Below the pieces are notes generated by a model. It worked only from the letters and a program-made list of their open reading frames with translations, was not told the DNA's origin and did no database searches. DNA of 34,210 nt from Myxococcales bacterium. GTDB taxonomy: Bacteria > Myxococcota_A > UBA9160 > UBA4427. This document shows, piece by piece, positions 22,264-31,691 of the stretch; within the stretch, counting starts at the first letter, position 1, and each line of letters opens with the position of its first letter. The translations under genes and the position numbers were made by a program. The stretch spans positions 59,877-94,086 of the forward strand of contig DUCT01000147.1 of NCBI GenBank assembly GCA_012959665.1, written 5' to 3'.

Positions 22264-24774
22264 GTGACTCAAAATTTCGACAAAGCACGAATCACGGAAC
22301 TGGTATCTCGCCTGAGCCGAACCTTCGGTTCCCTTGCGGGCTGGTCATTCGATCACCGCTGGTGGGTGGTCTTATTTTCCATTGCCTTCGTGACCGGCAG
22401 CCTCGCCCTGGCCTCCAACGTGAGAATCGACAGTAGCTTCGCGTCCTTCTTCGACCCGATGGATGCCACCTATCGCTCTTACGAGAACTTTCGAGAGGAT
22501 TTCGGATCAGACGAAATTTCCTACATCCTCTACGAAGCTCCCGAAGCCGAGTTCGGTCCCTGGAACCTTGAGATCATGCGGAAGATTGTTGATCTCACCG
22601 AAATTCTCGAGGACGAAGTTCCCTTCGCCTACGAAGTTCTCAGTATCGCGAATGCCGAGTTGATGGTCGGAAACGAGGATGGGGTCGAGATTCGGCAACT
22701 CCGAGACGTCTTTCCAGAGAGCCAGGAAGGGCTCCTTCAACTTCGATCCAGCTACCTCGACAAGCCTATGATGGTGGGTGGAATCTTGAGCGCCGATGCT
22801 CGGTTTGGCGCCATCGTAATCGAAATGGATCTCTCCAGTACCGATCCCCTCGAAGATATCCGCCTCGACCCCGAGGGCGGCGACGGTCTCGGGAATCTCT
22901 ACCCTCAAGCCACTTCGCGATCCATCACCGAAATACTGGCTCGGCCCGAGTACTCCGATATCCAGTTCTATCATTCGGGCGATGTCCCATTGAACGCCTT
23001 CTACAACGAGGTCGTGGGGGAAGAAAGCGCCTTCCTCAATGGTGTCACGGTACTCGTCATCGCCGCGATCCTTTTGTTCTTCTTTCGCTCCATCCCAGGT
23101 GCCCTCGCTCCAGTCCTGGTGGTGCAGATGAGCGTAATTTCAACGGTGGCCTTCATCTTTCTGGTCGGCTGGCAGATAGACCTAAGCTTCGGCAGTGTGC
23201 CGACACTGCTCACGGCGATCGGTGTTGCACACTCGGTTCATATCCTTTCGGAATTTCGCCGAAGCTTTCTTCGGCTGGGCGACCGGCGCGAAGCCCTGGT
23301 TCAAACCCTGTATCTGGTGGGCGTCCCTTGCCTCTTGACCAGCCTGACCACCGCCATGGGGTTCATCGCCATGAGCACTGTTCCCATCGTGAGCATCGCC
23401 CACATGGGGGTCTACAGCGCGTTCAGCTGCCTGATTTCTTTCTTGCTTTCGATCATTGTTCTCTCAGCCCTGCTTTCGTTCGGCCGCCGCACACACCTCA
23501 CACACACCGTACAAACCACACGATCCACAATGTCCACACGATCCACACACAAGAGCACATCCCCGAAGAGCACATCCCCGACCGGCACAACTCCGACCGG
23601 CCAATTCGCTGTCGAAGAGTTGTCCGATCGATTTTTGCGATCGGTTCATGACTTTGTCGTCCGAGCGCGGCGGTCGATTCTGATCACATCCCTCGTCATT
23701 TTCTTGGCCTCAGGGATTGGAATCACCCAGCTTGTCGCCGAGTCGAACTGGTTCAACGATTTCTCCGACTCAGTTCCTGTCAAGGCCGATACGATCCGAA
23801 TCGATGAAACGATGGGGGGACTCAGCAATCTGATTCTTCTTTTCGATGGCGGCGAACCCGGTTCGATCATAGAACCCGCTGCCCTGCGCGAAATCGACCG
23901 GATCCAAACCTGGGCAAACCATGAGGATCTCGTCCGAAAATCGTATTCGATCACCGACATCATCAAGGACCTCAATCAAACCTTTCATGCCAATGACCCC
24001 GACTACTACACGATTCCAGAGAGCCGGGAGCTCATTGCCCAATACTTGATTCTCTACGAAAGTGCAGGTGGCGATGAGGCCTACGAGCTGGTCTCTTCCG
24101 ACTACCAGCGCGCTCAACTTGAGTTGCGTCTCGGTATGAGCAGCACCGCCGAGGTTGTCCTTCTCAAAGACCGGATCGAAAATGAACTCGCCCTCCATCC
24201 CCTGACCGAATCGGCGCTGGAGGTAACGGGAGTCGCCGCGCTGTGGCTGAAGCTCGTCGGTCTCATCGTCACCAGCCAGGCCCAGGGTTTCCTGGTCGCT
24301 TTCTTCACCATCGCAGCTTTTATGTGTGGGCTCCTCGGCTCAGTCAAAACCGGGCTGATCTGTATGGTGCCGAATTTGATTCCCGTTTTTCTCACTTTGG
24401 GTGTCATGGGCTGGATGGAAATACCCCTGGACTACTCGAAAGTAACTATCGCCGCGGTCGCCATGGGAATCGCGGTAGACGACACGATTCATCTGGTACT
24501 TCGTTTCCGGCATGAGTTCAGTTTGTGCGGCCAGTATTCAAAAGCACTCCGCGCCGCGCTCATCGACGTGGGGCGCGCGCTTGTCATCACATCAATTTCC
24601 CTGATCGCGGGATTCCAGGTGCTTCAGCTCTCCGTAATGGACAGCAGTGCCACCCAGGGAATTCTTCTCTCGACTACGATTCTGGCTGCACTTATCGCGG
24701 ACTTCCTGCTGATGCCTGCACTCATTCTCACGTTTAAGCCCTTCGGGCCCGAGCGAGCGGCGGCCGAGGGATGA
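22264..24774 (+). CDS. RND-superfamily (MMPL/Patched-type) transporter
   Basis: The 836-residue protein has two RND halves, each with a first membrane helix, a large periplasmic loop and a five-helix bundle. Half one begins WWVVLFSIAFVTGSLALA and ends at about residue 405. Half two begins about 473. The core motif reads GIAVDDTIHLV in half two, with the proton-relay Asp pair, but AIGVAHSVHIL in half one, where Asp is missing. The halves are joined by an unusual linker of about 45 Thr/Ser/Pro/His-rich residues encoded by tandem repeats. A GTG start is used. No adaptor protein is adjacent, as is normal for this group, whose substrates are often lipids, hopanoids or drugs. Confidence 0.9.
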   Translation: MTQNFDKARITELVSRLSRTFGSLAGWSFDHRWWVVLFSIAFVTGSLALASNVRIDSSFASFFDPMDATYRSYENFREDFGSDEISYILYEAPEAEFGPWNLEIMRKIVDLTEILEDEVPFAYEVLSIANAELMVGNEDGVEIRQLRDVFPESQEGLLQLRSSYLDKPMMVGGILSADARFGAIVIEMDLSSTDPLEDIRLDPEGGDGLGNLYPQATSRSITEILARPEYSDIQFYHSGDVPLNAFYNEVVGEESAFLNGVTVLVIAAILLFFFRSIPGALAPVLVVQMSVISTVAFIFLVGWQIDLSFGSVPTLLTAIGVAHSVHILSEFRRSFLRLGDRREALVQTLYLVGVPCLLTSLTTAMGFIAMSTVPIVSIAHMGVYSAFSCLISFLLSIIVLSALLSFGRRTHLTHTVQTTRSTMSTRSTHKSTSPKSTSPTGTTPTGQFAVEELSDRFLRSVHDFVVRARRSILITSLVIFLASGIGITQLVAESNWFNDFSDSVPVKADTIRIDETMGGLSNLILLFDGGEPGSIIEPAALREIDRIQTWANHEDLVRKSYSITDIIKDLNQTFHANDPDYYTIPESRELIAQYLILYESAGGDEAYELVSSDYQRAQLELRLGMSSTAEVVLLKDRIENELALHPLTESALEVTGVAALWLKLVGLIVTSQAQGFLVAFFTIAAFMCGLLGSVKTGLICMVPNLIPVFLTLGVMGWMEIPLDYSKVTIAAVAMGIAVDDTIHLVLRFRHEFSLCGQYSKALRAALIDVGRALVITSISLIAGFQVLQLSVMDSSATQGILLSTTILAALIADFLLMPALILTFKPFGPERAAAEG
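23488..23603 (+). repeat. In-frame tandem repeats in the transporter linker
   Basis: Three 15-bp units, AGAGCACATCCCCGA, an identical second copy and CCGGCACAACTCCGA, run from 23552 to 23596 and encode STSPK/STSPT/GTTPT-type blocks. Before them, CCACACGATCCACA occurs twice, 18 bp apart, within a CACA-rich tract. All repeats keep the reading frame. Together they make the Thr/Ser-rich linker between the two transporter halves. Confidence 0.85.
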
Positions 24775-24903
24775 ACAAGGGCGGCGGCGCCCCTTGCGAC
24801 CCACACTCCCCATGGTTCCCATTCGGCCGTGGCGGGTCCGGAATAGCTATGTAAAAGTATTCGCCTTGTCCGAACGACCACACATCCAGAGAGGATTTAG
24901 GAA

Positions 24904-26376
24904 ATGACTGCCTCCGGTTCGATTCAGCTCCAGGATCCAGGACTGTTGCGTCACCAGTGCTACGTGAACGGCCAGTGGATCGATTCCCCCGATCAAAAGG
25001 TCATCGAGGTCGACAACCCCGCGACGGGTGAGATCGTCGGTACTGTTCCCGCACTTGGCACCGAGGATACCCGCCTGGCCATCGAAGCCGCGGACGCTGC
25101 CTGGCCTGCCTGGCGGGCTCGGACCGGAAAGGATCGGGCCGGGCTTCTGCGAGCTTGGTTCGAATTGATGCTCCAGCACAAAGACGACCTTGCCCTGCTG
25201 ATGACCACCGAACAGGGAAAACCTCTCGCTGAGTCCGTTGGCGAGATTGCCTACGCGGCGTCTTTTATCGAGTGGTTCGCCGAGGAGGCTAAGCGGGTTT
25301 ACGGCGACGTCATCGGCGACCCGACTCCGGGAAGTCGGATCCTCGTCTACAAACAGCCGATCGGTGTAGTGGCCTCCATTACGCCTTGGAATTTTCCCGC
25401 CGCCATGATTACCCGGAAGTGTGCTCCCGCACTGGCGGCGGGCTGCCCCGTGGTAATCCGCCCGGCATCCCAGACACCTTTTTCGGCCCTCGCCCTGGCG
25501 GAACTCGCCGATCGCGCGGGCATTCCTCCCGGAGTCGTCAATGTAATTACTGGACCCTCCCGTGATATGGGCGCCGAGCTCACGAGTAATCCCATCGTGA
25601 GAAAGCTCAGCTTCACGGGCTCCACCGAAGTCGGAAAACTGCTGATGGAGCAGTGTGCGGGTACCGTCAAGAAAGTTTCTCTCGAACTGGGTGGCAACGC
25701 ACCGTTCATCGTCTTTGACGACGCGGACCTCGATCGTGCCATTGAGGGCGCCATCGCCTCCAAATTTCGAAACGCGGGTCAAACCTGTGTCTGCGCCAAT
25801 CGTTTCCTGGTCCAAGAGGGAATCTACGATGCTTTTTCCGAGCGCTTTGCCAAGGCTGTTTCCGAGTTGAAAGTAGCCGACGGCATGGACCCGGGCTCTC
25901 AGCAGGGGCCAATGATCGACTCCGCAGCGGTTGAAAAAGTCAAGGAACACGTGGCCGACGCAATTGCCAAGGGAGCCAAGCTCTTGACCGGAGGCGGGGC
26001 TCATGAACTGGGGCGCAGTTTTTTTCAGCCCACAGTGCTCGCAGAGGCACGGCCCGACATGCTGGTTTCGCGCGAAGAAATCTTTGGACCCGTTGCACCC
26101 CTGTTTCGGTTTCGGGACGAGGAAGAGGCGATTGCCATAGCCAATGACACCGAGTTCGGACTAGCCGCCTACTTTTACACCCAGGATAACGCGAGGGTCT
26201 GGAGAGTTTCCGAAGCACTCGAATACGGAATCGTAGGCGTCAATTGCGGGGTGGTCTCGACAGAGGTCGGACCATTTGGCGGCGTGAAGGAGTCCGGGAT
26301 CGGGCGCGAGGGCTCCAAGTACGGCATGGACGACTTCATGGAACTCAAGTACGTGCGCATCGGCGGGATCGGCTAG
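24904..26376 (+). CDS. gabD: Succinate-semialdehyde dehydrogenase
   Basis: The 490-residue aldehyde dehydrogenase follows E. coli GabD almost throughout: FIEWFAEEAKRVYGD, PWNFPAAMITRK, LVRKLSFTGSTE-like IVRKLSFTGSTEVG, LELGGNAPFIVFDDADLD with general base E261, NAGQTCVCANR with the nucleophile C295, and GREGSKYG at the end. It oxidises succinate semialdehyde to succinate in GABA and related catabolism. One oddity: the usually invariant cofactor-binding Lys of LKPAS is Arg186 here (IRPAS). A GAGAGGATTTAGGAA region precedes the ATG. No GABA transaminase gene is nearby, and the transporter gene ends 129 bp upstream. Confidence 0.93.
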   Translation: MTASGSIQLQDPGLLRHQCYVNGQWIDSPDQKVIEVDNPATGEIVGTVPALGTEDTRLAIEAADAAWPAWRARTGKDRAGLLRAWFELMLQHKDDLALLMTTEQGKPLAESVGEIAYAASFIEWFAEEAKRVYGDVIGDPTPGSRILVYKQPIGVVASITPWNFPAAMITRKCAPALAAGCPVVIRPASQTPFSALALAELADRAGIPPGVVNVITGPSRDMGAELTSNPIVRKLSFTGSTEVGKLLMEQCAGTVKKVSLELGGNAPFIVFDDADLDRAIEGAIASKFRNAGQTCVCANRFLVQEGIYDAFSERFAKAVSELKVADGMDPGSQQGPMIDSAAVEKVKEHVADAIAKGAKLLTGGGAHELGRSFFQPTVLAEARPDMLVSREEIFGPVAPLFRFRDEEEAIAIANDTEFGLAAYFYTQDNARVWRVSEALEYGIVGVNCGVVSTEVGPFGGVKESGIGREGSKYGMDDFMELKYVRIGGIG

Positions 26377-26383
26377 GCCCCCT

Positions 26384-29300
26384 TCACTGACCCCGAGTAC
26401 CGTCGGCGGCTTTCTCCTGCGGCGCATGCAGGCGCAGGAGTCCGTCCAGATTCGACTCACTGGGTGGAGATGCTTGGCCCACACCCAGCACCCGCTTCAG
26501 GTCCTCAAGAATCAAGTAACCGCACGGAACCAGGAAAAGCGAAATAACCGTGGCGAAGATGACTCCGAATGCCAAGGACACGCCCATGGGAATCACGAAC
26601 TGCGCCCCCATGCTCTTCTCGAAAAGCAGAGGCCCAAGCCCGGCAAAGGTGGTCAGGGAAGTCAGGACAATGGGCCGGAAACGTGAAGCTCCGGCTTCGC
26701 AGACAGCCTGCTCTATACCACTTCCGCCCTTTCTCCTCCGATTGACGGAATGAACCAAGACCAGGCTCGAATTCACCACCACGCCTGAGAGCGCAACGGC
26801 ACCGAAAGTCGACATCATGCTCAGGTTGAGTCCCATCAGGATGTGACCCCCGATGGCCCCCACCAGGCCGAATGGGATTACGGCCATGATGATCAGCGGC
26901 TGCCCGTAACTGCGCAGGGGAATCGCCAGCAATGTGTAGATCATAATCAGCGCAAGGAGATAGGTCCGGCCCAGGGAGTCAAACATCTCCCGCTGCCTTC
27001 GCTGCTCACCCCCCATCGAATGGGAAACACCTGAGTGCCGGATGGACAGTTCCGGGAGTACGCTGGCCCGAATGTCGGCGAGAACCTCGGCGGCATTTCC
27101 CCGGGTCTCATCCACATCTGCGGTGACGCTGATTGTGCGCTGACGATCCACCCGCTTGATGGTCGCGTATCCCCGCATCGTCTTCGCAGTGGCCACAGCA
27201 TAAAAGGGCACTTCTCCGCCATCGGGCGTACGAATGCGCAGGTTTTCCAAATCAGAAAGCGATCGACGCTGGGACGCGGGATAGCGAACCATCACGCGTA
27301 TATCGTCTCTCTCGCGTTGAATTCTTTGAGCCTGCTCTCCATAAAATGCCTGGCGCACCTGGCGCGCAAGGTCCTCCAGGCTCAGCCCCAGAGCCTCGGC
27401 CGCAGGCAGGATCGACAGACGAATCTCCGACTTCCCCCCTTGAAAGGAGTCGCTGATATCAAAAACCCCCGGGTACTCGGAAAGCTTGGCCTTGAGTTCC
27501 TCTGCAGCGCGTTCAAGCTCGGAGACATCCATGGCGTTGAGCTGAATGTCGACGGGATCTCCGAATGAAAAATAATCGGACACAAAAAGGACTTCATCGG
27601 CTTCCAGAATCGACGGTGTTCTCGCTCGCCACAGACTCACCACTTCCTTGGGCGTAATCACCCGTTGATTACCGCCGACCAGTTCTACGCTGACCTCACC
27701 GATATTCGACGCTTCTCCCCCAGATGCATTCTGAGAGGGATCGCCGCGGTTAGCCCCCACCCGTCCGCCCACCATGGCCATCAAGTGTTTCGATATCGAT
27801 CCCTCTCGACCAAATTGAACATCCAGATCAGCGCTCAGCTCATTAAACGATTCTTCCAAGACCTGCACTGCAGCCGCTGTCCGTTCCACGGGAGTGCCAG
27901 GCGGCATGGTGACCGTCGCTGAAATGTAATCACCCTCGACCGGCGGGAAAAAAGTCCATCGAACACGGCCCGTGCCTACGGCCGCCAGGGCCACCATCAG
28001 ACAAGAAATGGCCAGGGCCACGGTTGCATAACGCCATTCCAGGGCTCGCCGTAGAACCGGCAAGTACCCATGACGCGCGAGCCAAGTGAGCGAGCCCGAC
28101 ATTGTCGCCTGAGAACGTTTCCACCGGGTCTGATTTTCGGGCGCGGCGGGATCATTCCCACCCTTTCCCGCGTGGTGGCCAAGGTGTGCCGGGAGAACAA
28201 ACTGGGATTCGACGATCGAGAAAAACAAGGAAATCACCACTACGAGGCCAATCATCCCGAAAAATTGCCCCATGGAACCAGGAGCCATGATCATTGGGAG
28301 GAAAGCCGCGACAGTGGTCAATACACCGAAGATCACGGGCACCGAAACTTCCTGGGCTCCGACGATGGCTGAACGCAGGGGGTCTTGCCCTATTTCCTGA
28401 TGGGTATAGATGTTCTCGCCCACCACAATGGCGTCATCAACGAGGAGTCCCAACACCATGATGAAGGCAAAAAGTGTCAGGACGTCGATGGAAAAATCGA
28501 ACAGCGGAAAAACCGCAAGCGCACCCATCACCGCAACAGGAACGCCTAGGGACACCCAAAGCGCAAGTCTCAGGCGGAGGAAGAGCGCCAGCACCACGAA
28601 CACGAGGGCGAATCCGGTATACGCGTTACGGAGCAGAATGCTGAGCCGATCCTTGAGGTAGCTCGAGTCATCTCGCCAGACAGTCAGCGATAACGCCTCG
28701 GGCAGGCCTGCCCGGATTTCTATCAGTTTCTCTTTCACGCTCCTTGCCAGCTGGAGGACCTTCTGGTCGCCGACACGATAGACGCCGATCATAACCGCGG
28801 GTTCGCCGTTAAAAGTCGCGTAGCGGTCAGTGTCCTCGAAACCGTCAACCACTGTGGCAACGTCGCCGAGCGTCAAACGGGTGCCGTCGGAAGCGCTGCG
28901 TATGACGATGTCTTCGTAGTCCTGCCCCGTGTAGGCCTGCCCCTTGGCGCGGAGCAGGATTTCTCCGCTGCTGGTCTTTATGGCTCCGCCGGGTAAATCC
29001 AGGGATGAACGGCGAATCGCTCGGGCGACTTCGTCGAAAGTCAGGCCATAGCGGCGCAGAGAAGACTCCGAAACCTCGATGGAGATTTCGTAGGCCCGAA
29101 CGCTCGAGAGGTCCACCTGGGTTACGTCGGGCAGAGAAAGGATTCCTTCACGAATCTTTTCCCCGTAGAGGCGAAGCGCCCGCTCGCTGGCATTGCCCGA
29201 GAGGGCGATTTGTAGGGTATTCCGGCGGATAGCCACGTGGTTCACGATGGGCTTTTCAGTTTCCGTGGGGAAAGTGGAAATTGAATCCACCGCGTTCTTG

Positions 29301-29626
29301 ATCTCCGCCAGGGCGCGATCGACGGGATGCCCGGTGATGATTTCAATGCTGACCCCGCAGGCCCCTTCCGCGGATAAGGAGGTCATCTGATCGATGCCGT
29401 CGACACCTTGAAGCTCTTCTTCCAAACGGATGCAGACACCCTCCTCGACCTCGGAGGGCGACGCACCCAGGTACGGGACGCCGATCTGGATCAAATCAAC
29501 ATCAAGATCTGGGAAGGTCTGCTGTTTGATCAAAGGCAGCCCGACAATCCCGGAGACCAGGATGATGACCATCAGGAGATTGGCCGCCACCGAGTTCTCG
29601 GCAAACCATGAAATCACGCTCCTCAT
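26384..29626 (-). CDS. RND efflux permease, HAE-1/AcrB-like
   Basis: The 1080-residue inner-membrane pump has the usual N-terminus (SVAANLLMVIILVSGIVGLP), the QTFPDLDVDLIQIGVPY strand, twelve predicted helices in two halves, and the proton-relay Asp pair in GLLVDDAIVVGENIY. The periplasmic part has porter subdomains (LEEELQGVDGIDQMTS). It would work with the adaptor encoded just upstream and an outer-membrane channel encoded elsewhere. Translation is coupled to the adaptor: its ATG overlaps the adaptor's stop in ATGA. The gene is tail-to-tail with gabD, 7 bp apart. Substrate is unknown. Confidence 0.95.
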   Translation of the reverse strand: MRSVISWFAENSVAANLLMVIILVSGIVGLPLIKQQTFPDLDVDLIQIGVPYLGASPSEVEEGVCIRLEEELQGVDGIDQMTSLSAEGACGVSIEIITGHPVDRALAEIKNAVDSISTFPTETEKPIVNHVAIRRNTLQIALSGNASERALRLYGEKIREGILSLPDVTQVDLSSVRAYEISIEVSESSLRRYGLTFDEVARAIRRSSLDLPGGAIKTSSGEILLRAKGQAYTGQDYEDIVIRSASDGTRLTLGDVATVVDGFEDTDRYATFNGEPAVMIGVYRVGDQKVLQLARSVKEKLIEIRAGLPEALSLTVWRDDSSYLKDRLSILLRNAYTGFALVFVVLALFLRLRLALWVSLGVPVAVMGALAVFPLFDFSIDVLTLFAFIMVLGLLVDDAIVVGENIYTHQEIGQDPLRSAIVGAQEVSVPVIFGVLTTVAAFLPMIMAPGSMGQFFGMIGLVVVISLFFSIVESQFVLPAHLGHHAGKGGNDPAAPENQTRWKRSQATMSGSLTWLARHGYLPVLRRALEWRYATVALAISCLMVALAAVGTGRVRWTFFPPVEGDYISATVTMPPGTPVERTAAAVQVLEESFNELSADLDVQFGREGSISKHLMAMVGGRVGANRGDPSQNASGGEASNIGEVSVELVGGNQRVITPKEVVSLWRARTPSILEADEVLFVSDYFSFGDPVDIQLNAMDVSELERAAEELKAKLSEYPGVFDISDSFQGGKSEIRLSILPAAEALGLSLEDLARQVRQAFYGEQAQRIQRERDDIRVMVRYPASQRRSLSDLENLRIRTPDGGEVPFYAVATAKTMRGYATIKRVDRQRTISVTADVDETRGNAAEVLADIRASVLPELSIRHSGVSHSMGGEQRRQREMFDSLGRTYLLALIMIYTLLAIPLRSYGQPLIIMAVIPFGLVGAIGGHILMGLNLSMMSTFGAVALSGVVVNSSLVLVHSVNRRRKGGSGIEQAVCEAGASRFRPIVLTSLTTFAGLGPLLFEKSMGAQFVIPMGVSLAFGVIFATVISLFLVPCGYLILEDLKRVLGVGQASPPSESNLDGLLRLHAPQEKAADGTRGQ

Positions 29627-30870
29627 GATGGCCCAGATTCCTTCTGTGCCCGCTCTTCGGCCTTGGGGCGAACCGACATACCCTCAATCGCATCGGGCAT
29701 GGGGGAAACCGCAACCCTTTCGCCCGTTTGGAGCCCATCCTCGACAATCACCAGTTCGCGCTCGGTCCGCAAAACCGAGATGGGTCGGTAGTGAAGACGA
29801 TTGCCGGAGTCCAAAACAAGAACGCGACTACCCTGGCGCAGCGCGCTGCGCGGAATCACGATGGCTTCGGGAAGAATTCGACCCGAAATTTCGACTTCCA
29901 CGAATAGGCCCACCGCCAGGGGCGGGCGGCCGTCTTCAGTTCTTCGCCCGTAAGGATCTTCGACTCGGGCCACCACCGTCACCATACGGCTCTTGGGATC
30001 GATTTCACCCTCGGTTCGCACGATACGCCCCGCCCACGCATGCTGTTTTCCGGCAAACTCCGCTCTCAGGATCGCCTGTGGCCCATACATGGTGCCCGAA
30101 CCGACCTCCGCCAATTGGTCGACGGGATAGGCTTCTTCTGTTGCGGCACTGTCCGTCGCCACCGACTCGCGGTAACCCAAAGGCAAATCGAGATAGCGCA
30201 GTTCCCGGTCTGGAATCGGGAGACGAACCTCCGCGTAGTCCACCGCATAGATTCGTGCGAGGGATTCTCCCCGGGCAATGAACTGACCCAAATCGACCCT
30301 CTCGGATCGAACACGGCCCGGGTAGGGCGCATACACGACGGTTCGCTCAAGATCGCGTTCGGCACGCCCCAACTGGGCTTCGGCTTCGCGCAGGCCGGCT
30401 TCGGCTACGTGGGCCCCGTTTTCGGCGTCGTCGATCCGAGCCTGGCTCGACACAGACCGGTCAGCGAGTCGCCGCTGGCGAGCATTTTCCTTGCGGGCCC
30501 GCCCGGCCTCGCTCTGGGCTCGCGCCAGCCGTGCCCGGGCACTCTCAAGATCCGCCTCATAATCCACCGGGTCGATTTTCAAGAGACGGTCGCCGGAGTC
30601 GAAAAAACCTCCGGGCACCAGCGCGGGAGAAACCCAGAGTACCTCCCCCGAAACCTGGGATTTCAGCTCACTCTCGGTTCGTGGCGCAACGGTACCCTGC
30701 GCTTTGACGACCAGTTGAAGTTCCTGAGAGCCCAGAGTCTGAACACGAATCAGCGGCGGTATCAGTTCCACTGGGGTGGGATCCGCCATGGGGCGCGTCA
30801 GCCAAAGAACCCAGACCACTGCAACCCCAACCCCCAGGATTGCTATCGGAATAAACAGGACGCGTTTCAT
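29623..30870 (-). CDS. Periplasmic adaptor (membrane fusion protein) of the RND pump
   Basis: The 415-residue adaptor has an N-terminal membrane anchor (VLFIPIAILGVGVAVVWVLWL), lipoyl-like halves (GTVAPRTESELKSQVSGEV and YAPYPGRVRSERVDLGQF), a coiled-coil hairpin rich in Ala/Arg/Glu (about 115-190, ARARLARAQSEAGRARKENARQ), a beta-barrel and a C-terminal membrane-proximal domain. It links the permease to an outer-membrane factor. It has ATGA overlaps at both ends, with the TetR gene and the permease gene, so the three form a tightly coupled operon. The overall order TetR-adaptor-permease is standard. Confidence 0.94.
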   Translation of the reverse strand: MKRVLFIPIAILGVGVAVVWVLWLTRPMADPTPVELIPPLIRVQTLGSQELQLVVKAQGTVAPRTESELKSQVSGEVLWVSPALVPGGFFDSGDRLLKIDPVDYEADLESARARLARAQSEAGRARKENARQRRLADRSVSSQARIDDAENGAHVAEAGLREAEAQLGRAERDLERTVVYAPYPGRVRSERVDLGQFIARGESLARIYAVDYAEVRLPIPDRELRYLDLPLGYRESVATDSAATEEAYPVDQLAEVGSGTMYGPQAILRAEFAGKQHAWAGRIVRTEGEIDPKSRMVTVVARVEDPYGRRTEDGRPPLAVGLFVEVEISGRILPEAIVIPRSALRQGSRVLVLDSGNRLHYRPISVLRTERELVIVEDGLQTGERVAVSPMPDAIEGMSVRPKAEERAQKESGPS

Positions 30871-31583
30871 TTTTTTCGGATCCCTACTTTTTTCGGGTTC
30901 TGCTGCTCATCACACACGAGAGCGACCAGCCCGGCCGTTGCAAACGAGACAAGACTGTCGACGACCTTCTTCCTTTTCGTGCCCGACGGGTCCACTCTGG
31001 GGTCGGGCCAGACGAAACGCCCGCTGATCAGGTGAACCACCACGCCGAAAGACAGCTCGAGGGCCAGACCGAGTTGCTCCCGGTCTGCCCCGGTGACCGC
31101 CCGTCCAAGCGCCTCCCGAAACTCGGCGGTGACCGCTCCAAAAACCTCCTGCTGCATCTTCTTTACCAACTCGGGAGGATCAACATATAGGCGCGCTGCC
31201 AGGGCTCGTCCGGAATCCTCCTGGTGCTGCGGGTCGGTGCGCAGTTCAAACAAAGGAACGATAAACGCTTCCAGAATCGCCTTGACCCTCGCCGGGCCGG
31301 GGCTGGTCTGTGCCTCGGCGGATGCCAGGGCTTTGAGGCGAAGGCCATTGAGTGGTGCGGCTCGCTGGATGAGTGCCGCGCGGAGAAGTTCCTCCTTGCT
31401 GCCGAAGTGGTAGTTGGCCGCGGAGACACTGGTCCCGGCCAACTGGGTCACCGCCCGCATGGAGGTGGCGTGAAAACCCTGCTCGGCAAAAATTTGAACG
31501 ACCGCATCCAGCAGACGCGCCTTGGTATCGCCTTGGGGGGCTTCGGTGACCACGGGCCGGACGGCCGATGCTGGGGGGGGCAC
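30867..31583 (-). CDS. TetR-family regulator of the RND operon
   Basis: The roughly 238-residue regulator has the TetR N-terminal helix-turn-helix: TKARLLDAVVQIFAEQGFHATSMRAVTQLAGTSVSAANYHFGSKEELLRAAL. The C-terminal ligand domain ends LVSFATAGLVALV. Its stop overlaps the adaptor ATG (ATGA). I place the start at the GTG at 31583 because AAGGAG lies about 9 nt upstream. A longer frame running to 31664 would add a Pro/Ser-rich tail read through a G-rich tract and has no Shine-Dalgarno. Divergent from the SDR gene. It probably represses its own operon, with the palindrome at 31888-31899 as the site. Confidence 0.88.
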   Translation of the reverse strand: MPPPASAVRPVVTEAPQGDTKARLLDAVVQIFAEQGFHATSMRAVTQLAGTSVSAANYHFGSKEELLRAALIQRAAPLNGLRLKALASAEAQTSPGPARVKAILEAFIVPLFELRTDPQHQEDSGRALAARLYVDPPELVKKMQQEVFGAVTAEFREALGRAVTGADREQLGLALELSFGVVVHLISGRFVWPDPRVDPSGTKRKKVVDSLVSFATAGLVALVCDEQQNPKKVGIRKK

Positions 31584-31611
31584 GGTCAAGCTCTCCTTGG
31601 GTGATCGCGAT

Positions 31612-31633
31612 GGGCGGGGGGCGGGCGGGGGGG
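31612..31633 (+). other. G-tract cluster (possible G-quadruplex)
   Basis: Four G-runs of three or more bases separated by single C residues (GGGCGGGGGGCGGGCGGGGGGG) lie about 30 bp upstream of the TetR start. The runs are on the plus strand, which is the template strand for TetR. A further G-run of eight at about 31573-31580 lies inside the TetR coding region near its start. It fits the classical quadruplex pattern, but folding is only a prediction. Confidence 0.6.
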
Positions 31634-31691
31634 AAGCCGAATCGGGGAATCCAAAAAACCCCAAAGAATGCGAGGGGCCAGGCGTGGTGTT

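Noticed and set aside
30867-31664. A longer TetR protein starting at 31664.
   Set aside because: The start would be a TTG without Shine-Dalgarno, and the added residues are Pro/Ser-rich and read through a G-rich tract; the GTG at 31583 has AAGGAG in place.
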